In this document: piece after piece, positions 23,691 to 34,370 of the stretch | Position numbering within the stretch: position 1 is the first letter of the stretch | Layout of the letters: every line of letters starts with the position of its first letter | Source: Neoechinorhynchus agilis | Taxonomy: Eukaryota > Acanthocephala | Reading direction: 5' to 3' | Length of the DNA: 64,000 nucleotides | Assembly (NCBI GenBank): GCA_051530055.1 | Contig: CM121342.1 | Location: forward strand, 13,764,001 to 13,828,000 | Made by a program: the position numbers and the translations under genes | Notes under the pieces: generated by a model | Database searches by the model: none | The model's input: the letters and a program-made list of their open reading frames with translations, nothing else | What the model was told of the DNA's origin: nothing

Positions 23691-24785
23691 TTAAAATTCT
23701 GTGCGTACACAAATACGCACGCTACGCATACTCGCAAATTCATCAATGGATACTAAAGCGGACATTGCTTTTAGAGTTCGCTTCATGACGAACCAATTGA
23801 TAAAGAAACAAAAATCTCCTATGCTGGCATATAAAGTGCGCCGTCGATAAAAAATATCCTTCAATTAATTTTTGTGTGCGTCCACGAATACGCAACGCAT
23901 ACTCGCAGATTCGTCGATGGATACAAAAGTGGGCATTGCTTTTAGAGTTCTCTTTATGGCGATCCCATTGAAAAAGAAGCAAACAATCTCTTTTTTGTCG
24001 GCCTTCAAAGTACGGCATCGATAAAAGAAAATCTTCCAATTAATTTTTCGGTGTGTTCACGAGTACGAACGCATACTCGAAGATTCATCGATGTATACTA
24101 AGACGGGCATTGTTATTTGATTTCTCTTTATGGCGATACCAATTCATATAGAAACCAAAAATCTCCTTTATTGTTGACCTTAAAAGTACCGCATCGGCAA
24201 AAAATATTTTTTAATTAATTTTTGTGTGCGTACACGAGTACGAACATATACTCGAAGATTCGTCGATGCATACTAAAGCCGACATTGTTTTTAGAGTTCT
24301 CCTTATGGCGATCCCATTGCAAAAGAAGCAAAATCTCTTTTTTGTTGACCTTCATAGTATTGCATCGGTAAAAAATATCCTTCAATTAATTTTTGTGTGC
24401 GATCACGAATACGAACGCATACTCGCAGATACGGCGATGTATACTAAGGTAGACATTGTTTTGGAGTTATGTTTATGGCGATCCCATCAACAAACAAATT
24501 CTTTTTTACCGCATCGGCAAAAAATATTTTTTAATGAATTTTTGTGTGCGTACACGAATACGAACGCATACTAGCAGATTCATCAATGTATACTAAAGCC
24601 GGCATTGTTTTTAGAGTTCTCTTGATGGCGATCCCATTGAAAAAGAAGCAAAAAATCTATTTTTGTGTTGAACTTCAAAGTACCGTATCGATAAAAAATA
24701 TCCTTCGATTAATTTTTGTGTGCGTCCACGAATACGCAACGCATACTAGCAGATACGTCAACGTATACTAAAGTGGACAATCATG
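23690..24785 (+). repeat. Tandem array, unit about 170 bp, about 6-7 copies
   Basis: The phrase AATTTTTGTGTGCG (or a close variant) recurs at about 23868, 24039, 24214, 24385, 24536 and 24708: spacings 171, 175, 171, 151 and 172. A more diverged first copy starts near 23690. Each unit also carries ACGAATACG, GCATACTCGCAGATTC, TTTAGAGTTCTC and a run of AAAGAAGCAAA. The open frames of 75-116 codons across the array arise because units share frame locally; they encode no known domain. Confidence 0.9.
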
Positions 24786-24930
24786 TAATTAAATTGCCTA
24801 AAAACACTGACAACCGGAAACTTTCGTTTCATTATGCGTGTACAGCGCTTTTATGTGCATATTGGGTTCCGTTTGCAAACTTAGTCAATTACTGAGGCTT
24901 TATTAACCGTTCGTTCGGATTGTGGATGCG

Positions 24931-26622
24931 ATGAACGGTTCTTCCGGTGTAGGACGCATTCAAAAGGACAATATCGATTGTTTTTGTTTTTTGTATTTGG
25001 CTAAGTCGTCGATTTTTATGGACATTGATTGCAATGAATGTGGGCATTGTAGCGTAGCGGCTTGTGGTGCGATTTGTTTGGCTCTTGATCAATTGGACAT
25101 TGCGGACCTTATGCAATGTCGATGTGTATGTAGGCAATTTAGACACGCAGCCGATGATATTCTGATTTATCGATTGGAAGCACAAGCTTACAATTGGTTT
25201 CAGAAATGGCGACTAATATACTTTAGCAGTGGTCCAACGGCAAGACATTTTCCTTCATTGGTTGTCGTATGCAACCAACTGTTCTTATTTGGAGGGATCA
25301 CGTGCCGAACTTCCCTGAACGATATGTGGTGCGCCGATCTGGCTGATGAGACGACTGAGCTGAAATGGAATCCTGTATTGAAAGGGCGAGAGTTTCCTTT
25401 AAATGATAGAATATCCTTAACTTGGTCTTTGAAAACTTTCATTTCTTATATAAAGTTAATTTTTGAACTTTTTCACTTCTTCTATCATGCCTTTTATTTT
25501 CGCAATTATATTGGTCGTTCATGACAGAGATTGTGAGTGCGAGGCATCTTTGTAAGCGGCGCAGTACGCTCATTTCCTTAAAAAAATGCTGCCGGCTAAT
25601 TTTGAAGTGCTAAACAATTATTAAAACTTCTGAGATTGATATTCTTCATTAAAACGCTCTGGCGCTTCACTTACGCATTTGCAATCGTCTCCCCGTGACA
25701 GAGGATACCTTTTTCTGCATGGCGGAGCTGAGATATATTCCTTCAATGGTCATGGTCCAATGGAGGAAATGAACGATAGTTTCATTATGTGCCTGAAAAC
25801 GCTCGAATGGAAACGCGTGTACGGTTCGATGATTGACAACGAAGATAAAAACGATATTCAATTCGGTATTTCACCGATGTTAAATCAACATGTATGCACC
25901 GCAATAAGTCCTAATAAAATCCTTGTGCTCGATGGAGCCAACTCACGCAGGCAAGGCTCCGACGAAGCATGGATAGTGACCATCGATATCAGTGATTATG
26001 ACAAAAAAGCCGTAATACCTGCTCTATGGACTAAGTTCTGAATTCGGTCCATGGTCTGTGATCGAACTCATAGCGCTTTATTCTCAGCTGTACAAATGCG
26101 CCAATGAACGCGAATCGCGTTATGTTAGCACAAGGAATCCGTTCTTTTGATGAAGGCCGTAAAGTGATCGTAACGTTTCTAAGATTTGCCACTACAGGTC
26201 CTGTCCTTGAAGTATGGCTACTTGATATTGGGAAAAAGAATTGGACTATTTTGACTGTTGATGTTTTCCCGGGTGAGAAGCGAAATATCACATCAACGAT
26301 TCTACCTAATGCTCATCCTATTATAATCGTCGGAGACTGTATCAATGAACTAAAGCTAAGGAATTTTATTGTGCTCAAAAAAGGTAGCCAGTGGAAGGAA
26401 ATAAAAATCACTGAGGTTGATTTTGATGATTTAGACAATTACTTATTTACTTGGGTGCCCCACCCAAGTCTAAAGAGAGAACGTTTCGATAATGTGGATG
26501 TAAGTGAACGCTTGTCCAAGGATAGTAGACTTGTAGCTGATAACAGAGGAATTCTGATGTTCATGACTCAACGAAGAACAACAGAGAGAACAGAAGATTT
26601 CTTCATCCTGCGATTAGAATGA
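24931..26622 (+). CDS. F-box/kelch-repeat protein, FBXO42-like
   Basis: Probable substrate-recognition subunit of an SCF ubiquitin ligase. Three exons, 24931-25391, 25702-26011 and 26074-26622, close in phase to 439 codons. The F-box is around residues 45-90 (LDQLDIADLMQCRCVCRQF, then DILIYRLEAQAYNWF). Kelch strands follow: GPTARHFPSLVVVCNQLFLF then GG, YLFLHGGAEIYSF, NKILVLDGANSRRQGSDEAW, and VWLLDIGKKNWTIL. The blade order and the ending FFILRLE resemble FBXO42, which targets p53 in mammals, but the similarity was judged by eye. The first intron has alternative donors (25391 is used because it restores phase); the F-box and kelch calls do not depend on it. Confidence 0.8.
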
Positions 26623-26905
26623 AGGGAGTTTATCTACAGTTAAAAGTGAGAGTGACTTACGAAATGTTCATTCGATTTCTTTATCAAATACGGGATAGAA
26701 CAAAGTTTTCCAAGATTTTATGGTTCGCCTCTTCCAACTATATAAAAGTCGAGGAACTTTGATTTATCTACTCTAATTCCCTTGCTTAAAAACGCGATTA
26801 ATAAAGCTTATTGGTTTCAAGTAATTAGCTAATTTACGTGTCATTGCGGTAAATGGGCTACGATGTGGATATGCGAGAAGGTACCGGGGGTTTATGATTA
26901 GAATT

Positions 26906-27099
26906 GTGTTATTTAGAAGTCTTCACCCGGTAAATATTTTTTCGATTAAAGACGTTATGCGAACCTCGTCGGGTTCATCATCAGTTTATTAGTTATTAAA
27001 AGACGCTTTATTAACAAACTGACGATGAACCCGACGAGGTTCGCATAACGTCTTTAATCGGAAAAAAATATTTACCGGGTGAAGACTTCTAAATAACAC
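26906..27099. repeat. Foldback repeat with arms of about 85 bp
   Basis: Arms 26906 to about 26990 and about 27013-27099 are near-perfect reverse complements (GTGTTATTTAGAAG ... CTTCTAAATAACAC). Each arm carries CTGAYGA + T + GAACC stem / GGTTC, but GCA replaces the GAA seen in other copies. Its right end abuts the target duplication of the next element, so the two insertions landed side by side. Confidence 0.8.
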
Positions 27100-27195
27100 T
27101 TCTAAATGGTATTATGGAAAGCCTCTTTTCCCAACACCCTCATGTTTATTCCAGATTTATTATCGAACGGAAAATGGGTGTTTTATTTGTTTATT

Positions 27196-27234
27196 GCTTC
27201 AAATTTTCGACGCCTTGCGTCTTCGTCAGGAAGC
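27196..27234 (-). ncRNA. Hammerhead-ribozyme-like motif, copy 1
   Basis: Read on the minus strand from 27234: GCTTC (stem I), CTGACGA (27229-27223), one A, GACGC-AAG-GCGTC (stem II), GAA, AATT (27205-27202, self-complementary, where helix III would be), T (cleavage position), GAAGC (stem I, 27200-27196, pairs fully with GCTTC). All conserved core positions of the hammerhead are present; the single deviation is the extra A before stem II. A four-nucleotide palindromic helix III would require two copies to pair, as proposed for dimeric hammerheads. Activity is unproven. Confidence 0.5.
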
Positions 27235-27449
27235 TTTTCTTCGGTTGTCTGAAAAGGAATCAGAGGAGGGCAACGCTGTCGCAGAAAAATGATCCGTTGC
27301 TCCAAAATCTTTATCCTCTCCAGAGTCGCGAAGAAGTTTGCAGAGGCTCGCGCATGTTCATAATATTATGGAAAGCCTCTTTTCCCAACACCCTCATGTT
27401 TATTCCAGATTTATTATCGAACGGAAAATGGGTGTTTTATTTGTTTATT

Positions 27450-27488
27450 GCTTCAAATTTTCGACGCCTTGCGTCTTCGTCAGGAAGC
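27450..27488 (-). ncRNA. Hammerhead-ribozyme-like motif, copy 2
   Basis: Same 39-nt motif as at 27234-27196, exactly 254 bp downstream, with identical stem I, core, stem II and AATT. A third, inverted copy (plus strand, 27507-27540) keeps the core and stem II but its upstream stem I strand reads CACTC and no longer pairs. Confidence 0.5.
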
Positions 27489-27639
27489 TTTTCTTCGGCA
27501 ACACTCCTGACGAAGACGCAAGGCGTCGAAAATTTGAAGCAATAAACAAATAAAACACCCATTTTCCGTTCGATAATAAATCTGGAACTTCTAAATGGGT
27601 TAAGGATGTTCAAGACGTTGCGCTTCCTTTTCAAATTTC

Positions 27640-28890
27640 AAGCCATAACAGTTCACAACTATAACGATAAGCTGATCTGATATCCAAAGCAGATGTTTAC
27701 CGAATCAAGAATTTCCTTTTACTAGAGAGAATATCTCACTTTTGACCTCAAGCGAAACCACCTTTGTCCATTTTGCGGTTAGAAAACGCATTATTATATA
27801 AAGTTCATGTATTTGACTGTTGTATGGTACACCTCCACCAAATAAATGTAGTTGGCAAAAAATATATTCGGATAATTGACGTTTCACTGTATTTAAATTA
27901 TTCGGATAAAATTATTTATTTAGCAATCCACCGCTTAGAAGAAATGCCACTATGTTTAATAAATGTTCGTACGTGTATCCATTTTAAATACCTATATGGC
28001 TCAATCAGTTTTTAGCGATAGAAATCTTACTGACGTTTTCAGACTTTTAATGTCCTTTTAAACTCTCGTGACTTTCCAAAGAAGCAGCTCATTTCGATCA
28101 CTGCAGGTAATATCATTCATGAAAGGACTTAAAAGGTGAGCTAAAACACAATGACTTTTTGGGACGCTAAAAATGGGTTGGGGAACGAACTTAAGCAACA
28201 GGAGCTGCAGAAGAGCTTAGAGATCTATATAGACAGAGGTTAGCGAGCAGTGGAATGGATGGTAGAACGAAGGGCAAAAGGTTGAAATGATGGAGAGCGT
28301 CGGTGACGAGAATAAAAGGTGAAGTAAAAGATTGATTCAAAGGAGATTAGAGAGGGGAGTTGAAGGAAATAGAAGTTTTTTAAGGAATAAATGGGGGGGG
28401 GGCGTTGGATGAAGTAGAAGGGAATTGTGAAAGAAATTAGCATTCAGTTTTAGGCTCCTATGAATAATTGTTCTTCTTTATTATCAAAACAATTGATCCA
28501 GGAAATTATAAGATCATCTAAATTTATGGATTGTTTTAATAACTTTTGGCTTTTTATAGCGCTTCAATTCCATGTTGAAAAAAAACAGCGCAGTGTGAAA
28601 CTTGAGGAATTTTAATGATGTGCAAGTTTTTGGCACTGCGCGGTTTGTTCTTAATGCATGAGCTTGATAATAATATGAAGGTTAAAGGTCACTTTATCAA
28701 GATGAAATTACATAATAATTATTGTGTAGGAAATTTAGTCTACTTGAAATCAGGTCGCCTAGAAGATTTGTGGCATTTGAAGGCGGCGTTGCAAATGCAA
28801 ATTTCCAAACTAAAGGTCGAGACAAAAGATTGTTTTTTAGCATGGCTTTCGGGCATTCTAATCTCTTTTTTTATTTACAAGCACATTGTG
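27640..28890. other. No recognisable gene; pyrimidine-rich tract
   Basis: Mostly AT-rich. On the minus strand about 28450-28240 is strongly pyrimidine-rich with a run of nine G on the plus strand near 28395, possibly a LINE 3' remnant. The open frame at 28615-29001 (+) runs antisense into the next gene and has no family motif. Confidence 0.45.
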
Positions 28891-28896
28891 CTAGGT

Positions 28897-29684
28897 TTAA
28901 TGACAAAAGATGAAATCGCTTGGTCCATTGAATTTGATGCATCTAATTTGAATTTTGCGAATTGGTTTCCCGTTTCCGGTTCGCATTCGTACAATATTTG
29001 ACTGTTTCATGTTATTAAGGACACGGGGTGGCTGATACATTGAATTAAATTGCTGCTGGTAGAAGAACGATGGTTGTTGGTAGTTCCCTACGGTCCATGA
29101 CATGTATTTATTATTGTTTTCTCCGTGTTCATGGTTGTTGAATTGATGGCACGAGTTGCGTTCTCTGGATTTTGAATGGTGCTGAGCTGAACGCTTAGTA
29201 TTGCTGTATTCGAACGCGGGTAAACTTCGATGACCTCTTAAACTGTCATAGTATAGACGAGTATGTCTTCGTTTTACTTTTCGTCTGCACTTTCCTGTCG
29301 TCGTCATTTCAGTGCATTCGGTTGAACTTGATTTTATGTCCGGAGAGGTGAATCGATCGTATTGATGCTCGGGTTCTTCGATGAGCTGAGCACGCACAAC
29401 CGAATCCTCGCTTCGTTTGGTTTGAAGCAAGAAACTCTTTACGCGAGTAATTTGGCTCAGAATTCTGGTAAGTTTTAGTTTGTCTTGTGCAGCCGACTCC
29501 TGGAGTTGTTCGTTGCTTGATATCCCTGAATCCTAACGGACGGGATAATCGGTCCACAATCGAGTAAGAAGATTAAACTAACCTCGAGTGCGCTTTGATA
29601 CGAGTCACAAATATCGCAAATGGATTGAAACGCTTCTTTGTTATTTGTGGTACCATTCACGGTCTTGGTGGTGGTGGTGGTCAT
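28897..29684 (-). CDS. Unidentified, largely disordered protein
   Basis: Two exons, 29684-29583 and 29532-28897, joined by a 50-nt GT-AG intron in phase 0, give 245 codons. The N-terminus is MTTTTTKTVNGTTNN followed by SICDICDSYQSALE. A short helical segment (QDKLKLTRILSQITRVKSFL, about residues 47-66) follows. The middle is basic (GKCRRKVKRRHTRLYYDS), and the C-terminal half is rich in Asn, Gln, His and Ser (QQPSFFYQQQFNSMYQPP). No family recognised; composition suggests an RNA- or chromatin-associated disordered protein, which is inference only. Intron quality and a clean ATG argue it is a real gene. Confidence 0.6.
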
Positions 29685-30100
29685 CTAAACATGCAAACGA
29701 ACAGAGGACGGTTGTGGACGAGAAGATTGTATCGACGGAGTTACTTTAAGAACTGAAACTGGTTACAGTGAGAACAAAGAATTTTCTGTTAAGGTCAGAA
29801 CGCACGAATGCAGTAGATGACATTCCGAGACTGATACGGGAAATTATGTAATCAATATTGGGACAATGACCCCGTCTTGAGAGAACAAAACTGTACACTG
29901 AGTTAGTCTAAATGAAGACTTGACAGGAGTGGACGTAAGAGTCGTGAGTTTTTTTATATTTGAGGTACACTCGGTCGAGGTGGTGACCCGTTTGCGAGAC
30001 TGAGGGGACAACATGTGGTCCCGAGACTGATGGATCGAAGTAGACGGCTGTTGGAATGAGAGAAAGGAGACGCACGACTAACATATTAAGAAAGCCCTCT

Positions 30101-30110
30101 CTTTATATAA
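30101..30110 (-). promoter_or_regulatory. Possible TATA box upstream of the disordered-protein gene
   Basis: TTATATAAAG on the minus strand about 420 bp upstream of the ATG at 29684. It would imply a long 5' UTR or an unseen 5' exon; no second element supports it. Confidence 0.2.
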
Positions 30111-30199
30111 GTGTCTCAGTTCAAATCGGAGAGAGACGACGACTTTTGTCTTCTCGATATTATTAAATACGGTAGCACCGATCGAAGCGACCGAAAACA

Positions 30200-32100
30200 A
30201 TCGTCAGTGCACACATTAAGGACCGGATTACGGAACGAGTGGCGACAGGTGTGCGACTGGGAATGTTACCGCTTAGTTTGGTCCGTTTAGACCACCCAAA
30301 CTGCTTTCTCTATCTTATAAAAATAGACAAATATACTAATCGGCAGGTCAGTGTAGAACGCCAGAGAGGGAAAAGCAATATAGATACTATTTTCGGATTA
30401 TGTTTATGCTTAAGAATCTTTTCCTATAGTCATAAGGAGCATGGCATAATTCACTTTTCCTGCTCTCCCAATGGAAATGGGTCGGTTTTTTGCTACGTTT
30501 CTAGTGTTGCAGTTACACATCTGGAGCCAGAATGTTATTAGACTACAAAAATCAATTAGGAAATAGTATTCCTTATTCTGATCACTACGATAAAATTAAA
30601 GACAATAGGAAATTCGCAGAAACCAATCTTTAAAGTTAAAATAGAGAAATCCAAGAATCACATTTAATCGTTTCAAAAACACAACTTGTATGTTTCATTT
30701 AATTCATGAAGTTCCCAACCATTTACGACATTCAAATTTAGTTATTTACGGAATAATTTTTATGAACGCTTAAATTAGCTATAGGTTAAAAAATATTTCA
30801 ACAGAGAAAACAAAAGTTCAACTGTAGTCCGTTATTCTATTTAGAAAAAATAAGAAAAGTAATTCTTCTATTAAAACACGTGACCCACAGATTTTTCGAT
30901 AAACAATTATCTTTAGTAACCTGAAGTTCTCTAAAATACGATCCATAAATGATTTATATTCTCGAATGGTGTTTGGCTGATCATACGGATCTCTGCGTTA
31001 AGGATTGAATGTGAACTAATTAATTTTCCTAAAAAAGAGTTGATAACGGACATAATGAATGACCCTAATCGCCTATTATCAAATGTTATTTTCAGCCCCC
31101 ATGAAGCAAAAACATTTAGATGAATCCATCATTATTGTCAGTGATTGTTGTAACGTAACGAGGTTGACAGGAATGTCTTGTTAGATTAATGATGTTCTAG
31201 TCAGTCTTGATTCGCTTCATTACGTCCATTGGTTAAAAATCAATAACATTTTTGTTACTGTTGACTTCACGATGTACCTATTTCTAGTACTACAGATTAA
31301 GCTGCTTAGCTTCAAGTTACTGTTATTTGGCTGGAAACTACAAGAATGAAAATTTTGGATAAAACCAGAAATTTAATGAAGCTACTCGTACTGGATCAAA
31401 AATTACTTCTGCCTGAAGCTTGCTTAAGGTAGGAAATGGGATGTGTATTAACTTGGGCTAAAGTGGGATCCATTGGGTACAAAAATATTTGCTGTCTCAT
31501 CTTACAGACATAATCTGTCAAGATGGCTATTAAGACCTAAATCAAGAACTAGAAAAGGCCACGGGTTCTTAAACTTGGACATAGCAACAAATATGCTTAA
31601 AAAATAACCAGTCGCTTTTTATAATACAAGTGTGAACCGATATATTAAGCGCATTTCCAGTTTTATACATCTTAGCTGGATTTGCAATCGTCGCTGTAAA
31701 ATATTATTATTTTTATCAAATATTGATGAATACTTCAAGGAATTACGTGGCGTACTCAAGGGGTAACTATGAAAATTTCAATCAGCGTAAGGAAAACGGG
31801 TTTAAAAATCGATATTAAAGCCAGAATAATCGATAGGTCGACCAACTTCTAAAAGGGAAATTATTTGTCACGTACAAACCACTAATTTCGGCATTCCGCG
31901 CAAGAGAAGTCAAGCAAAGATTTGGTACAAAGGCAAAATAGCAATCAGATTTTGTACGGGTGGAATCCAAAAAATGCGATTGATTTTGTTATTAGGAAAT
32001 CGGCACCATTTTTACACAGAAATTCCTCTTTTTGACAATATTATCATCCATCTATTGGAAAATCACTATTACAAATAGTTTTGAAACGCACAAATACTGC
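30200..32100. other. Gene desert, nothing recognised
   Basis: AT-rich sequence on both strands with only short open frames and no repeat boundaries seen. Confidence 0.45.
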
Positions 32101-32123
32101 TGTAGACACATTCTAAGCGTTAC

Positions 32124-32945
32124 TCACGATGCTCTTACAAGACTCATAAACGCAGTGTCGATGCTGCGAATGCTATGGCTTACCTGTTTGAATTTTACGA
32201 GGACATTGACATGACGTCCTCGTGAAGATGGTAAATGAAAAGTTTTTGTGAAAATATCATCTCTCTCCCCTATACGATCTTGGTTGTCTCGTGGATGGCA
32301 AAATGAGGAAGAGTACTTGTAGCCTAGTCTCAAGATGGTTCATGTTTGCATGATTGAGTGTGCGTGATGCTAGAAATTGTTTAGCAGGGCGGAGAGGTCC
32401 CTACCAAGGTCGAGTGAAAGCGATGCGTCGAAACTCGGATAAGTGCTATTGGGTATACGTTTGCACCAGAAAAATAGGGAAATTAGAGATTTAACGAAGT
32501 TTAAAAATGTATTAATTGGCGGGCCTTGCATAGTAGAGCGTACTCTGAATCGTTACTTGTGAAAGAGAATTCCGAAATCTGGCTGTGAAAGCCTTTAATA
32601 GTGCATGTAGATATGACGAGATAGCAATCAGTGCCATGATGACTCAACCGGAAATCACACGGATATTCGAACGTAATTACCTTTAAAGTACTTTTGCGCT
32701 TGAAACGCATACGCGCCATGAAGGCGATTTTAATCATAAGGGGAACCTCTTAAAGGTATACCATAAAATCTGTAGAATGAACGAATCGATTCGGTCCGCA
32801 TAAATAGAATGTTCTCCGTTTCTGACAGGATATTTGCACTGCATTTTTTCGCTAGATCCTTGGCGCGGACGTGTGGAGAGTGGAAACGATCAAATGTACC
32901 AAGATCGTTGAGTAATAATAGTCTATCATACATGCCAAATGTCAT
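32124..32945 (-). CDS. Possible multi-exon gene, unidentified
   Basis: Three coding-like stretches on the same strand: 32945-32730 (starts MTFGMYDRLLLLNDLGTFDR, with SIRSFYRFYG), 32737-32501 (TFEYPCDFRLSHHGTDCYLV) and about 32333-32160 (FHLPSSRGRHVNVLVKFKQ, ending at a GTAAGC donor). Composition looks like protein rather than noise, and the last has a good splice donor. The joins do not close cleanly and no family is recognised, so this is only a candidate. Confidence 0.3.
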
Positions 32946-32999
32946 CAGGGGGCCGGTTGCGCGACTTGGAGTTCTAGAGAGCCCAAAATGAAGGATTTT

Positions 33000-34370
33000 T
33001 ATGTCAAGGTCGATTTGGACGGTGGAATGTGGTATTTTTTCTCAGTCAATTAGTAGTCTTTTACTTAAATGGTGAAAGGTTTGTGCATGTGGAGCAAGTA
33101 CTCTATTGACACATTTAAAATCTTGTTGAGTCTTGAACTGTTGTCACTTTGTGCATAGAAAAGGGTTATATCGAAACAAATTAAAGATTTATAAAGCCAC
33201 AAGAAACCGTTATTGCAGGTGAAATCAGCGTCGAAAGGAGATCTAGAAAAGTTTATAGACTTTACAATTCAAATTAAAAATTAGACGAATTCTATAATTT
33301 AAAGAATAACCCAGCCGGAAATTGAGGTGCGATTATCAGTATTGGTGTAACACGGGAAGATCTCTTTTAGAACATATTCGGAGATAAATGTATTTATGGA
33401 CGGTACTGCAAACATTTGCGTTTTGCAAATAGTACTATATGATATCTTTTTTAAATTTCAATAAAATTATAATTTCTAAGGTATCTGCGCCCTCACCGAT
33501 TGGTGGCATTAAAAGGGACCATTTTCCGATTAAATTTAATTCGTGATGCTCATTTCTCCAACTGTAGTAGGGTATCTTGAAGGCAGTAAAATATCGCAGA
33601 AGCTGTTGACCAGAAAAACTATAGTTCATAACTGGTTTAAACTAATTTTCGTTTCAAATCAACTGTGCAAGAATAGATGCTAATAAAGAATTTATTCGGT
33701 AATTATCAGCGAAATTGGAATTTCGATCTTACCGTGTATATTGTTAAATGTCGTCTATATTCGCATCCACCTGGAATAGCTAAGTGGCAAGAAAGCAAAC
33801 AGTTAGATCTTTTTGGTGCCTGGCTCGTAATTATTTCATTTCTAATGAAGAAATTTGCTGTTCCATTTAATGATGCTGTGGCGCTTTGATTGTTTTCTAT
33901 TGTAATGACTCCGTTCGTTTCTAATTTCTTAGTTTTTCCTATTGTTAAAGATACCGACGACGTTTGCAGAGTATGAATTCTGATGGCGACTGAAAATAGT
34001 GGCGATGAATGCAAAAAAAAGAAGTGTCGATTCTGAACTTTCATCAAGATTGGAGCTGCTCACGATGACCAATCTGTAGGAATTTATTTTCAAGCAGATA
34101 GTATATCTAAATCTTTACATTTCTTATAGCTTATATCTTCTTTGCGCTAATTGAAGAAATAATTAATATCGCATGCTTAGTCCTCAAGTTCATCGACTGC
34201 CAATGGAACAGTCTAACCTCGATGTACTTACACGAAAATGACCTTATTAGGTCGTATATTTATATTCTCTTCGATAACACAATTAAAAAATGATGTTTAT
34301 ATGTTAAAAGAAGTCATAATAAAAGAACTTACCCCAAATATCGATATTTGTTACTTGTAAAATTGAGCCT
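33000..34370. other. Intergenic, nothing recognised
   Basis: AT-rich, no coding or repeat signal supported. Confidence 0.45.

Larger units (their letters stand above)
27110..27586. mobile_element. 477-bp element: two direct 254-bp units plus an inverted copy, 12-bp target-site duplication
   Basis: ACTTCTAAATGG flanks the element at 27098-27109 and 27587-27598. Inside, a ~132-bp block starting TATTATGGAAAGCC occurs at 27110 and again at 27364 (period 254 bp). The right end (about 27505-27586) is an inverted copy of part of that block. The block contains the hammerhead-like core annotated separately. Repeated unit, inverted partial copy and a variable-length target duplication recall Penelope-like elements and small hammerhead-bearing retroelements, but there is no coding sequence. 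Confidence 0.8.

Noticed and set aside
24224-24771. Two long plus-strand frames encoding MCVHEYE...-like proteins.
   Set aside because: They are the ~170-bp repeat read through; spacing changes break the frame in other units.
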